NCBI RefSeq assembly: GCF_025717675.1
Contig: NZ_JAJIRT010000001.1
Span: 1,488,001-1,552,000, forward strand
Length of the DNA stretch: 64,000 bases
Direction: 5' to 3'
From: Paucibacter sp. DJ2R-2
Lineage (GTDB): Bacteria > Pseudomonadota > Gammaproteobacteria > Burkholderiales > Burkholderiaceae_C
The translations under genes were made by a program, and so were the position numbers. A model generated the notes under the pieces. It did not search any database and was not told the origin of the DNA. It worked only from the letters and a program-made list of their open reading frames with translations. Below are positions 7,896 to 16,986 of this stretch, in pieces (positions within the stretch are counted from its first letter, which is position 1; every line of letters starts with the position of its first letter).

Positions 7896-8774
7896 TCAAG
7901 GACCTACAGACGCCTTCGCCTTGGCGGCGTCTGCAATCTTCTGCGCCGCGGCCTGGGCGGCGGCGGCCTGCGCGCTGTTGGGTGCGGGCATCTTGATCTG
8001 GCCGCTCTTGCCGAGGGCTTGCAGGTGCTGCGGCCCGCCCGCGGAGAGCAGTCCGAAGGCGAGCAGATAGCTGAGCCGCTCCTCGTAGCTGAGGCCCCAG
8101 GCGGCGTCCGAGAGCCCCGCATTGATCAGGGTCATGTGATCGCCTGAATTGGCGTCGCGCCGGATCGCGTTGCGCAGCTCCGCTTGCAGGGCCTCGTCGG
8201 CCTGCTCGAAGCGCCGTTCGCCGGCATAGGCTACGCCCGCGCCAGCGATGCCGCCGCGCATGGCCTGCAAGGCCAGTTCTGGCAGCAGGGCCTGGTGTGG
8301 CGCCGTGACGGTCTGGCAGCGGCGCGCTTCGGTCTGTGCTTCAACGATCAGCCGCGTCATGACCTCAGGCACGGCGCCGTTGTCTCGCGCTTGCTGGTAG
8401 GCCAGCATGTTCGAGGCGTTCTGGCGGCAAGCCTGCAGCCAGGCCACAGCTTGCCATGCGGCCTTGGGGCTTGCGCCGTCACGGGCGCGATCGATGTGCG
8501 GGCCGTAGCCCTCCGAGCCAATCGGTGAAGCCTCAGGCCGGCGTGCCTGCTCCCCGGGGGCTGAGGCCGCCAAGGCAGCGTTGCCAACAGGCAAGGCCGC
8601 AGGCGCTGCGAGCACGGCTTCTGCTGCCTTGGGCGCTGTCGCCATGGCTTGTTCTTCTTTGGGCATCGGCACGGTGTCGTTGCTGGCGGGCCACCAGAAC
8701 CACGCGCACACGGCCAGAGCGCCGATGAGCACGAGGGACGTGGCGGCGCGGGTCGGAAAGGGAATCGAAGACAT
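7896..8774 (-). CDS. Hypothetical membrane-anchored periplasmic protein
   Basis: The protein is 292 residues. There is one N-terminal membrane segment (about 12-28, SLVLIGALAVCAWFWW) followed by an Ala/Pro-rich linker (about 30-90). The predicted periplasmic domain is helical with three Cys (for example LQACRQNASNML and ARRCQTV). The C-terminus is Ala/Lys-rich. I do not recognise the family and see no catalytic motif. It is transcribed opposite to its neighbours and lies between the AraC gene and a degenerate copy of that gene's 3' end, so it is probably accessory DNA. GC is lower than in the flanking core genes. Confidence 0.7.
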   Translation of the reverse strand: MSSIPFPTRAATSLVLIGALAVCAWFWWPASNDTVPMPKEEQAMATAPKAAEAVLAAPAALPVGNAALAASAPGEQARRPEASPIGSEGYGPHIDRARDGASPKAAWQAVAWLQACRQNASNMLAYQQARDNGAVPEVMTRLIVEAQTEARRCQTVTAPHQALLPELALQAMRGGIAGAGVAYAGERRFEQADEALQAELRNAIRRDANSGDHMTLINAGLSDAAWGLSYEERLSYLLAFGLLSAGGPQHLQALGKSGQIKMPAPNSAQAAAAQAAAQKIADAAKAKASVGP

Positions 8775-8887
8775 GTCCGTCCAAACGGGCTTTGTATAAG
8801 GCGCTGAGGTGCGAAGCGTAAAGGGGGAAGCTCAGGTCGGAAATTCTCACACTGGCTGGCCCGCCGTCTGTGGGCTCCGTCGCATCA

Positions 8888-8941
8888 TTCAAGCAGACCA
8901 CGTGGATGGCGCCGCAGGGGTGCCGGGGGCGGTATCAGTAG
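8888..8941 (+). pseudogene. Degenerate 3'-end copy of the AraC regulator gene
   Basis: Seventeen codons and a TAG stop read FKQTTWMAPQGCRGRYQ. They align with the last codons of the intact regulator at 6646-7653 (FKQTTGLTPQGYRGQYRQGA). Orientation is the same and nothing upstream of Phe is convincingly related, so this is an isolated tail fragment. The rest of the 8775-9122 gap holds no other recognisable feature. Confidence 0.72.
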
Positions 8942-9122
8942 GGGGTTCAGTCGATGCTTGCCCGATAAGGGTCTTGGGCCTAGGGATGAGGCGGAAGAAG
9001 ACGGCCATTGACCTGAAGCTGTCAGAGATTGAGCGGCGCAATGTTCAACTGGCGAGCGACATGCGAATATCAAGCCGCGATTCATTGCTCATCTGATGGA
9101 CCCTAGTGATCGGAGAACGCCA

Positions 9123-11663
9123 ATGCACGATCCACAGGAATTTTTTGTCACGACTGCGGCGCTGGCGCGCCTGGAAACTCGCGTGCTTGTGTCCAGTGGC
9201 GCAAGTCGCCTGCCAAGCCTGATGGATCTCGCCTGGCAGCTGCGTCAGCGAGACACGCATCGGGCCTTGGCGCTGGCTGAAGAAGCGGAGTCCGCACTGG
9301 CTGAAGCGGCCTTGACAGGCGCTGCCTTGGCGCGTGTTTTGGGCCGCCTGCTCTTGCTTCGGGCCGAAGCGAAATGGTTGTTCAACGACCTCGACGGGAG
9401 TCGAGCGCTGGTCGCGCTTGCATTGCAGGAGTTTTCCGGTCAGAGCGAGGGCTGTGTCGATTCGATCGGCTTTGCTGACGCCAAGTGGCTGCAGGCATGC
9501 TTGGCGTATGACTGCGGTCAGAGCGCGGCGGCGCGAGAAGCGCTGGAGGCCATGGCCGGCGCGGCCCGGGAGCTTGATTCCGTGCGCTTCGTCGTGGCGC
9601 AGGCCACCTTGGCACGAGACGCTGCGTTCAAGGATGTCGCAACTGCGCAGCAGATCTGGGAGGCAGAGCTGGCGCGCTTCGCGGAGATACCGCAGCCGGC
9701 AGCCGTTTTGGCCATCGAGGACTTCAAAGGCCTGGTCGCATCCTTGCGCAGTGACCATGTGGAGTCGATCCGTCACAAGTCGCTCGCCTATTCACTCGCC
9801 TTGGATACGGGGCAGCTCAGGCGCGCCATCATCACCGCCACCAATATTGGCGGCAGCTTTGGGAATCTGAACGACCATCATGCTGCGCTTGAATGGATGC
9901 AGCGTGGACTTGAATTGGCCCGAGCCTGTGGCTGGCCCGCACGGGTCGGCGGCGCGCTCATGCAGACCGCTGAAACCCAACGTTGCCTGCACCGATATGA
10001 CGCCGCCGCAGCCATGCTGCAAGAAGCGCTCAGCCTCCTGGGCCCCCTGCATGCATCGCGCAACTACGCCATCGCCTTGCACTATTTGGCGGACGTCGAG
10101 CTGGACCGCAAGCGCTACCGAAGCGCTCTGGAGAAGTTTCGGCTGCTTGAGCAACGTGCGGCTGCGCTGGACGCGAACGATCTTCTGGGCGTGGCCAAGC
10201 GGGGGCAGGCCAAAGCCTTGCTGGAACTGGGCGAGCCCGAAGCTGCCCTACAGGCGGCCGTGGAGGCCGTGGCCGGAGCCACAGCCGATCCGATCCGCAA
10301 GATCGCGGCCTTGAGGGTTCTGGCTGAGATCTACGCGCGCCATCCAGTGGCGCCGCTGGCAGGCATGACGGCGGAGAACGCCTCGCTTCATTGCTTGCAG
10401 CAGGCCTTCGAGCAAGCCGCAGCCATCGAGAACTACACCCCGCCCGGGGACCTTTTTGAAGCGATGGCCCGCGAGTACGCCAAAGTCGGCGACACGGGGC
10501 GTGCCTACCAGCTCGCCTTGCAGTCGATTGAGGTGAGAGAGAAGACCCACACCGAGGAGGCCAGCAGCCGTGCCAACGCCATGCACATCAGTCACGAAAC
10601 CGAGAAGGCGCGAGCCGAGAGCGAGCACCAGCGGCAGTTGGGTGCCGCCCATGCGGAACGTGCGGAAGCACTTGAGCGACATAACGCAACTCTAGAGCGG
10701 CTGAGCGCAGCTGGGCGACTCATCACGGGCCATCTGATCGCCGAAGGTATCTACGCGGCCTTGGATTCCCATGTCCAAGCCTTGCTGGGTGGAGAACGCC
10801 TCGAGATCTATATGCTCCTTGCGGACGGCTCCACCCTGCGGAGCGTGTACGGCGATGACTGCGGAACGGTCGTGGCGCCGCATGAGTTCGATCGGGGCGA
10901 TGCTTCAGCATTGGTGGCGCGCTGTGCCCAGGAACGCAGTGCGGTCACTCAGTCAGGCACATCAAAGGCAGGCGAGTTGTTCGGTGAACGACTGGCGGCG
11001 CCGCTGCTGGTGGGCGAACGGCTTCTCGGTGTCATGTGCATCCAATCCCAGCGCAGGTCTGCTTTCGCCGAGCACGACAAGTCCATCTTCAAGACCCTGT
11101 GTGCCTACGGGGCCGTCGCGCTGGCCAACGCGGAAACACAGGCACTGCTGATCGAGCAAAACCGGTTGCTTGAAAAGATCTCAACCTCAGACCGACTGAC
11201 CGGGCTTTCAAACCGCTTGCATCTGGATCGGGTGTTGCAGGAGGAAGGGCTGCGGAATGAGCGCTATGGCTCCGAGCTGTCCATCATCTTGCTGGATGTG
11301 GACCACTTCAAGTCGGTCAACGACACCCATGGTCATCAGGTGGGCGACTCGGTGCTTGTGGCCATGGCGGAAGTGCTGACCAAGGGATCCCGCACGGTGG
11401 ATGTCGTCGGGCGCTGGGGTGGCGAGGAGTTCTTGATCATTTGTCGCGAGACGAATTCGCACGGCGCCATGGTCCTTGCGGAACACCTGCGCACCCTGAT
11501 TGCCGCGCACGACTTTCCGGTGGTGGGCGCAAAGACAGGCAGCTTTGGGGTTGCGAGCTTGGACGAGCAAGGCGGCATCGAGGCATTGATCGCGCGAGCC
11601 GACGCTGCCTTGTACAAAGCAAAGCAATTGGGAAGAAACCAGGTGCAGTTGGGTGCCGTGTGA
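9123..11663 (+). CDS. Diguanylate cyclase with TPR-like, GAF and GGDEF domains
   Basis: The protein is about 846 residues with no signal peptide or membrane helices. The N-terminal 470 residues are helical TPR-like repeats (for example AAAMLQEALSLLG, ALHYLADVELDRKRYRSALE). A short coiled-coil (HETEKARAESEHQRQ) precedes a GAF-like domain (about 530-670) and a C-terminal GGDEF domain. The active site is GGEEF (766-770), with RTVD placed as an inhibitory I-site five residues before it. It should make cyclic-di-GMP. The start at 9123 has GGAG eight bases upstream; an in-frame ATG at 9096 lacks one. The input signal is unknown, and the TPR part suggests a protein partner. GC content is lower than in core genes nearby. 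Confidence 0.9.
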   Translation: MHDPQEFFVTTAALARLETRVLVSSGASRLPSLMDLAWQLRQRDTHRALALAEEAESALAEAALTGAALARVLGRLLLLRAEAKWLFNDLDGSRALVALALQEFSGQSEGCVDSIGFADAKWLQACLAYDCGQSAAAREALEAMAGAARELDSVRFVVAQATLARDAAFKDVATAQQIWEAELARFAEIPQPAAVLAIEDFKGLVASLRSDHVESIRHKSLAYSLALDTGQLRRAIITATNIGGSFGNLNDHHAALEWMQRGLELARACGWPARVGGALMQTAETQRCLHRYDAAAAMLQEALSLLGPLHASRNYAIALHYLADVELDRKRYRSALEKFRLLEQRAAALDANDLLGVAKRGQAKALLELGEPEAALQAAVEAVAGATADPIRKIAALRVLAEIYARHPVAPLAGMTAENASLHCLQQAFEQAAAIENYTPPGDLFEAMAREYAKVGDTGRAYQLALQSIEVREKTHTEEASSRANAMHISHETEKARAESEHQRQLGAAHAERAEALERHNATLERLSAAGRLITGHLIAEGIYAALDSHVQALLGGERLEIYMLLADGSTLRSVYGDDCGTVVAPHEFDRGDASALVARCAQERSAVTQSGTSKAGELFGERLAAPLLVGERLLGVMCIQSQRRSAFAEHDKSIFKTLCAYGAVALANAETQALLIEQNRLLEKISTSDRLTGLSNRLHLDRVLQEEGLRNERYGSELSIILLDVDHFKSVNDTHGHQVGDSVLVAMAEVLTKGSRTVDVVGRWGGEEFLIICRETNSHGAMVLAEHLRTLIAAHDFPVVGAKTGSFGVASLDEQGGIEALIARADAALYKAKQLGRNQVQLGAV

Positions 11664-11874
11664 AACCCGCTTCAGGCGGCGCGAACGGAGGTTTGGATGC
11701 CTGAATTGGCCGGCGGGCTTGCGCAAGCTTGGCGCCGGTCGACCGCGCAAGAGTGGCCAGGGGCTCGGCTCAGCGCATGGATTCGACGGCGTGAAGACCA
11801 GAAATCTGAGGCATGCCTCCGGCTCCTGCTCCGGCCTTCGGTTTCGGTGTGCCCGAGAACCATGGCTGCTGCGA

Positions 11875-11920
11875 TCAGTCCTTGTTCTTCGCCAGGCGCG
11901 CCACGATCTTTATGAGCGTG
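11875..11920 (-). pseudogene. Degenerate 3'-end copy of the endonuclease V gene
   Basis: About 46 bases encode LIKIVARLAKNKD plus a TGA stop on the minus strand. They match the last residues of the intact gene at 16987-17499 (LMKLVARLAKNKD) at roughly 90% nucleotide identity. The fragment lies 20 bases beyond the stop of the PAS-GGDEF-EAL gene. Farther upstream on its own strand the match ends abruptly. The remaining bases between 11664 and 11940 hold nothing I can support. Confidence 0.75.
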
Positions 11921-11940
11921 GCGCAGCGATTCTTTGTTCT

Positions 11941-14900
11941 TCAGGTGACTGCTTGTGCCCTGGCTTCGAGCAAGCCGCTGATGGGCTCGGGTTGGTGCAG
12001 AAGATAGCCCTGCGCATAGTTCACCCCGATGGCCTGCAGGCGATCCAACACGTCCGCCTTGTCCACGAACTCGGCCACGGTCTTCAAGCCCATCAGCCGC
12101 GCGACATCGATGAAGCAGCGAACTGCAGCGTCGTTCAGCGGGTCACTGACCAGGGTGCGGATGTACTGTCCGTCGATCTTGAGGTAGTCCACCGGCAAGG
12201 CCTTCAAATAGCCGAACGAAGAGGCGCCCGCACCAAAGTCGTCCAGCGAAACCTTCACCCCTGCTGCTCTGACCTGCTCGATGAAGACCGCCGCGTCGGC
12301 GAGGTTGGTCACTGCAACGGTCTCGGTGATTTCAAGGCACAGTTTGGAACAGACCGCGGGCCCCAGCTGGGCGAGCAGTTCGCAGGCCCAGGCATGGAAG
12401 GCCCGGTCCCCGACCGACTGGCCTGAAAGGTTGACGCTCAGGCTCTCGATGCGCTCGGGTGAAGCCAGGTTTCGCAGCCAATGGGCCGATCGGCTCAGCA
12501 CCCAACGATCCACCCGCGAGACCAAATGAAAACGTTCGGCCGCAGGCAGGAAGGAGCCAGGCTGAACCAGGGTTCCATCTGCGTTGCGCATGCGCAGCAG
12601 GACCTCGGCGTGAATGCCCTGCGCTTGCCCCTTCAGGCATTCGATGCGTTGCGCGAACAGCTCGAAGCCATCGCCATCCAGCGCGCTCTCGATTCTGGAC
12701 GTCCATTGGATTTCGTGGCTCCTGGCGCGCATGGCGGCGTCGCTGTCGAACCAGGCGTGGACTCGATTGCGACCCGCTTCTTTGGCGGCGTAGCAGGAGG
12801 TGTCCGCGGCCTGCTGGATGGCCGAGGTGCTGGACCAGCGCTTGTCCACGGGCACGAGGCCGATGCTGGTGCCAATGCGGAAGCGCCGGTCCTCGTGGAC
12901 GAAGCGGAAATCATCCATGCGGTCGCAGATCTTTTGAGCGACGCGATTCGCCTGCTCCATCGTGCAGTGTTCCAGGATGATCGCGAATTCATCACCGCCG
13001 AGGCGCGCCAGGGTGTCGCGAGTGCGCACGGCATCGGCCAGCAGCTTGCTGACCTGTTGCAGCAGCTGATCGCCGATCGCATGGCCACAGGCATCGTTGA
13101 CCAGTTTGAACTGATCCAGATCGATGTACATCAGCGCGTGATGGCTGTCGTTCTCCTGCGCTTGGCGCAGCGTGCGCAGCATGCGAGTCTCAAACTCGGC
13201 CCGATTGACCAAGCCGGTCAGCGCGTCGTGGGTGGCGCGATAGGTCATCTCGCCGCTCAAGCGCCGCTGCTCGCTGACGTCATGGAACACCAGAACGACG
13301 CCCAGCATCTCTCCCTGCGCGTTCAGGATGGGGGCGGCAGAGTCCTGGATGCCGTACTCGGTGTTGTCCCGCGAGATCAGGATCGTCTGGTGAGCCAAGC
13401 CGACGATGCGGCCTTCGGCCATGCACGCTGCCACCGGATCAGGTGCGGGTTCGCGGGTCTCTTCATTGAGGATCTGAAAGACCTGCAGCAGCGGCCGGCC
13501 CAGCGCCTCCGAGGACAGCCAGCCCGTCATCCGCTCGGCCACGGGATTGAGCCAGTTGATCAAGCCGGCGGCGTCGGTCGTGATGACCGCGTCACCAATG
13601 GACTCCAAGGTGACCCGCATCAACTCGTGCTGTTCCGCCAACTCTGCGCTGAGGCGCAGCACGACCTCGTCGCGGCGTTTGCGCTCCGTGATGTCGATCT
13701 GGATGCCGAACACCCATTCCGGGCGTCCGTTTGCCGTGCGCGTGATCAGCCGCCCGCGGTCCTCGACCCAGATCCAATGACCGTCGCGGTGGCGAAGGCG
13801 CACCTCAGCCACGTAGGCGTCACTGTGCCCCTTGAAGTGCTCGCGCAAGAGCTTTCGCGTCAGAGGCAGTTCGTCGGGGTGTGCAATCTCGGCGCGGAAC
13901 TGATTCGTCACAGCGCCGATCTCTTCGACGGACCAGCCCAGGATGGCGGCCCAGCGCGAGTTGACGATCACCTCTCCGGTCTGAACGTTCCACTCCCAGG
14001 TGCCGGCGTTCGTGCCTTCGATCAGATTGCGCAGGCGCTCGTGTTCCTTGGCGAGTTCTCGCTCGGCACGCCGACGCAGCGTCACGTTCTGCACCACGGT
14101 CAGACTGCGAACCGGTTGGCCGTCCGCGTCGCGCTCGAGGATGGCCGACATCAGCACATCCACAAGCTCGCCCGTCCGCGTCACCATCTGATACGCCACG
14201 TCGTCGCAGCGGCCGGTCGCAAAGAAACGAGGAAGCACCTCTTGCCCCGAGTGAATGCGGGACTCTTCAGTCAAAAAGTCTGCGGACGGCCGCCCGATCA
14301 CCTCGTCGCGGCGGTAGCCCAGGCAAGCCAGCCAGGCATCACTGACGTGCAGCAGGCGGCCTTGGGCATCGATCGAATGCAGCATGGCCGGCGTGGTTTC
14401 GTACATCGCCTGCAAGCGGTCTTGCGCCAGTTCCAGCGCCAGTTGCTGTTCGCGGCGCTGCGTGATTACCTGGACGGTCCCGCGCAGGCCGGTGATCTGA
14501 CCCGACATGCCGCGAACGGTTTCGCCGCGGGCCTCCAGCCAGCCGCCCTGGCCGCTGGGCTGACGGTAGCGAAGCTCCAAGGTGTAAGGCTCGCCGGTCT
14601 GCAGCGTGCGCCCCACCTGTTCGCCGAGCCTGGCGTAGTCCTGCGCTTCGTAGAGGCTGGCCTGCTCTGCGAAGCTTGGGGCGGGCGCCTTCGGGTCGCA
14701 GCCCAAGATGGCATACATCTGCGGCGACCAGACGACCCGGTCACCGTCCACACGCCAGCTCCAACTGCCGGTCTGCCCCAGTCTCTGCGCCTCTTCGAGT
14801 GCGAGCTGCGTCGACTTGAGGGCGGTGACATCACTGACCGTCGCGAAGAAGCCTCGAACCTCCCCGTTGACGAGGTCCGGTATGTAGTGAGCCCAGGTGT

Positions 14901-15564
14901 GGCCGATGCTGCCGTCGGCTTTGGTCAGTTGGCGCTCAAACTGTTGTTCCTGGCCCGCCAGCGCGCCTTCGATGTAGACCGCATTCAAGCCGAACACATG
15001 CTCGCCCAGCAGGTCTCTCAGCGACACACCCAGCAACTCATCGGGGCGCCGCCCAAACCAGTCCTCATACGCTTTGTTGGCGAAGCGGCAGCGCAGATCC
15101 TTGTCCCAGTAAGCGACCAGCCCTGGAATGGCGTCCGTGATGGCCTTGATGAAGCGCTGGCTCTCGACGAGTGCCCGATTCGTCGCTTCCGCCAGATTGC
15201 GCTGCTCGACCAGTTCGGCCTCGAAGCGGTGGCGATCTCGCGCGGCAAACAGGGTCCAGTAGTACGCCGGTTGGCCCAGATGCGCACCCAGCCTGCAATT
15301 CAACAGCACGGGCACGCGCGTCCGGTCGGCGCAGCTCAGCTGAAGGTGAATCTCCTGAATGCGCCCATCGCGCAGCAGGGTCGGCCACACATGGGTTTGC
15401 AAGAAGATGCGGCCGGCGGGCGGCAGCAGGTCTTCGATCGACGCACCGATGCGGCTCTCGCGCGAGCCGCCCGCCAGGATCAGAAGCTCAGAGTTGACGT
15501 CCAGTACGCGGCCCGTTGCAGCCGTGATCACCACGGCGCACGGCAGCTCGTCCCACGGCGTCAT
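11941..15564 (-). CDS. Multi-PAS GGDEF-EAL cyclic-di-GMP signalling protein
   Basis: This 1207-residue soluble protein contains about six PAS/PAC units across residues 1-775 (for example VVLRLSAELAEQHELMRVTL leading into VITTDAAGLINWLNPVAERM). A GGDEF domain follows with an intact GGDEF site (856-860) preceded by an RTRD I-site, then an EAL domain. The EAL signature reads EVL (987-989), while DDFGAG and KIDGQYI further on are intact, so phosphodiesterase activity remains plausible. It probably integrates several ligand or redox inputs. Its start lies 15 bases after the RsbQ-like hydrolase stop, so the two form an operon. B. subtilis RsbQ likewise partners a PAS protein (RsbP), which suggests the hydrolase supplies a ligand here. 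Confidence 0.92.
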   Translation of the reverse strand: MTPWDELPCAVVITAATGRVLDVNSELLILAGGSRESRIGASIEDLLPPAGRIFLQTHVWPTLLRDGRIQEIHLQLSCADRTRVPVLLNCRLGAHLGQPAYYWTLFAARDRHRFEAELVEQRNLAEATNRALVESQRFIKAITDAIPGLVAYWDKDLRCRFANKAYEDWFGRRPDELLGVSLRDLLGEHVFGLNAVYIEGALAGQEQQFERQLTKADGSIGHTWAHYIPDLVNGEVRGFFATVSDVTALKSTQLALEEAQRLGQTGSWSWRVDGDRVVWSPQMYAILGCDPKAPAPSFAEQASLYEAQDYARLGEQVGRTLQTGEPYTLELRYRQPSGQGGWLEARGETVRGMSGQITGLRGTVQVITQRREQQLALELAQDRLQAMYETTPAMLHSIDAQGRLLHVSDAWLACLGYRRDEVIGRPSADFLTEESRIHSGQEVLPRFFATGRCDDVAYQMVTRTGELVDVLMSAILERDADGQPVRSLTVVQNVTLRRRAERELAKEHERLRNLIEGTNAGTWEWNVQTGEVIVNSRWAAILGWSVEEIGAVTNQFRAEIAHPDELPLTRKLLREHFKGHSDAYVAEVRLRHRDGHWIWVEDRGRLITRTANGRPEWVFGIQIDITERKRRDEVVLRLSAELAEQHELMRVTLESIGDAVITTDAAGLINWLNPVAERMTGWLSSEALGRPLLQVFQILNEETREPAPDPVAACMAEGRIVGLAHQTILISRDNTEYGIQDSAAPILNAQGEMLGVVLVFHDVSEQRRLSGEMTYRATHDALTGLVNRAEFETRMLRTLRQAQENDSHHALMYIDLDQFKLVNDACGHAIGDQLLQQVSKLLADAVRTRDTLARLGGDEFAIILEHCTMEQANRVAQKICDRMDDFRFVHEDRRFRIGTSIGLVPVDKRWSSTSAIQQAADTSCYAAKEAGRNRVHAWFDSDAAMRARSHEIQWTSRIESALDGDGFELFAQRIECLKGQAQGIHAEVLLRMRNADGTLVQPGSFLPAAERFHLVSRVDRWVLSRSAHWLRNLASPERIESLSVNLSGQSVGDRAFHAWACELLAQLGPAVCSKLCLEITETVAVTNLADAAVFIEQVRAAGVKVSLDDFGAGASSFGYLKALPVDYLKIDGQYIRTLVSDPLNDAAVRCFIDVARLMGLKTVAEFVDKADVLDRLQAIGVNYAQGYLLHQPEPISGLLEARAQAVT

Positions 15565-15579
15565 GGCGAAGGCTTCATA

Positions 15580-16401
15580 TCAGGCGGCTGAGGCGGCGGT
15601 GGACGAAGCCAGGTATTCCTGCATCGCCTCGATCACCAGTGCGGGGTTGCTCATGTGTGCGCAATGACCCTCCACCTCAAGGATGCGCAAGGTGCTTGCC
15701 GGCATGTGGGCGTGCAGATACTCACCGACGCTCACGGGGGCCAGGTTGTCGCGGTGGTGCTGCAAGAGCAGCGAGGGCCGTGGCACCTTGGGCAGGTCCG
15801 CGCGGTTGTCCGCAAAGAAGGTGGCGCGCGCGAACACACGGGCCACCGCAGGGTCTGTGGAGCAAAAGCTGTCGTTCAGGGTGCTCGCCACTTCGCCTGC
15901 TCCGGAGGCGCCGGCGACGACAGGCGCCAGGTACTGGGCCCAGCCCATGTAGTTCTGGTCCATCAGGGCCAGCAAGCCCTCCAGATCTTCGCGTTCGAAG
16001 CCACCGAAATAGCCGGGCGGATCGTTCAGGAAGCAAGGCGATGGGCCCAGCAGGATGAGTTGGCTGAACAGCTCAGGCCGCGCGATCGATGCCAGCATGC
16101 CAATGCTGCAACTGACGGAATGGCCAACGAAGGTCACTCCTTCGTGCAGCCCCAGCGCGTCGCAAACCTCGACGACGTCTCGGGCGTAGCCACTCAGGTC
16201 GGTGTATCGCTGGGTGTCAAAGGCGGCACGATCCGAGTGGCCGCTGCCGACGTAATCGAACAGTACTTGACGGTGCGTGCCGGCAAAGGCGGGCGTGACG
16301 CGGCTCCACATGTCCTGGTTGCAGCCGAAGCCATGGGCATAGAGCAGCACGGGCCCGGTCTCACCGATGACCCTGACATTGTTTCGCTTCAAGATGTTCA
16401 T
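15580..16401 (-). CDS. RsbQ-like alpha/beta hydrolase
   Basis: The protein is 273 residues and starts MNILKRNNVRVIG. The catalytic Ser is in GHSVS (Ser95), Asp at HHRDN (Asp218) and His at EGHCAHM (His246), the same spacing as RsbQ / KAI2-type hydrolases. YFGGFEREDLEGLLALMDQN and LGPSPCFLNDPPGY are family-typical lid and strand segments. RsbQ-type enzymes are thought to make or modify a small hydrophobic ligand for a partner PAS domain. The neighbouring downstream gene in the operon encodes a multi-PAS GGDEF-EAL protein, matching that idea. I took the start at 16401, because the 90 extra codons of open frame upstream are not conserved-looking. Confidence 0.88.
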   Translation of the reverse strand: MNILKRNNVRVIGETGPVLLYAHGFGCNQDMWSRVTPAFAGTHRQVLFDYVGSGHSDRAAFDTQRYTDLSGYARDVVEVCDALGLHEGVTFVGHSVSCSIGMLASIARPELFSQLILLGPSPCFLNDPPGYFGGFEREDLEGLLALMDQNYMGWAQYLAPVVAGASGAGEVASTLNDSFCSTDPAVARVFARATFFADNRADLPKVPRPSLLLQHHRDNLAPVSVGEYLHAHMPASTLRILEVEGHCAHMSNPALVIEAMQEYLASSTAASAA

Positions 16402-16621
16402 GGAACGCTTCCTGGTCAAACGGGCCGGCCAAGGGCACGACCAGCAGTTGCTCGTTCTGCTCTGCAGTTCAAGGGCAGGCTGCGCGCAGTTTGAGCAAGA
16501 TTCTGCACTGGGCGGCTCGCCGGTATCAGTGAAAGAGCTCTCCTTTCCCATGCAATCAATATGAGTCGGCACGGGAGAGAGGCGCTGGCCCCGCGCCAGG
16601 GCGGCCCGGTTTTCGCCGTGC

Positions 16622-16966
16622 TCAGGCAGATCGCTCAGCGGCCCGCGGCAGAAAGCTGTCGACTTTTGCATGGAGCAGCTTGACCAGGGCCGGGTCCATG
16701 AACTTGTAGTTGTCGGGGATGTTCAGGCAGATCACACGCTTGCCGAGCAGATGGGGCTTGAAGTCACGGGCCAGTTTGTCTTTGTGGCTGCGTTCCATCA
16801 CAAAAATCAGGTCTGCCCACGCCAGCAACTCAGCTGTCAGCGGATTTTCAGCGCCATGGTTCAGGCCGGCTGAGCTGCACTCGATGCCAGGATGCTCGGA
16901 AAAGATCTGCTCGGCCGTGGGGCTGCGCCAGCGGTTCATGCTGCAGATGAAGAGAACGTGTTGCAT
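16622..16966 (-). CDS. Low-molecular-weight protein tyrosine phosphatase family protein
   Basis: This small cytoplasmic protein of 114 residues has the P-loop signature CSMNRWRS near the N-terminus (Cys8, Arg14), the CX5R(S) form of LMW phosphatases. A downstream segment IPDNYKFMDPALVKLL supplies the acidic residues seen in the short members of the family, which are about 110 residues compared with about 150 for classical LMW-PTPs. The substrate is unknown. It sits 20 bases downstream of the endonuclease V gene on the same strand and upstream of the RsbQ-like operon. It belongs to the stretch that lies between the intact and degenerate endonuclease V 3' ends. Confidence 0.85.
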   Translation of the reverse strand: MQHVLFICSMNRWRSPTAEQIFSEHPGIECSSAGLNHGAENPLTAELLAWADLIFVMERSHKDKLARDFKPHLLGKRVICLNIPDNYKFMDPALVKLLHAKVDSFLPRAAERSA

Positions 16967-16986
16967 GTTCTTGACGCCGGCCGCAG

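Noticed and set aside
11701-11820. Start of an RlmB-like methyltransferase on the minus strand (GLHAVESMR)
   Set aside because: Only a few residues resemble the family and a stop codon follows at once; too little to support a remnant.
12481-15591. 1036-codon plus-strand frame opposite the PAS-GGDEF-EAL gene
   Set aside because: It is antisense to a protein with intact GGDEF and EAL motifs and has no domain of its own.
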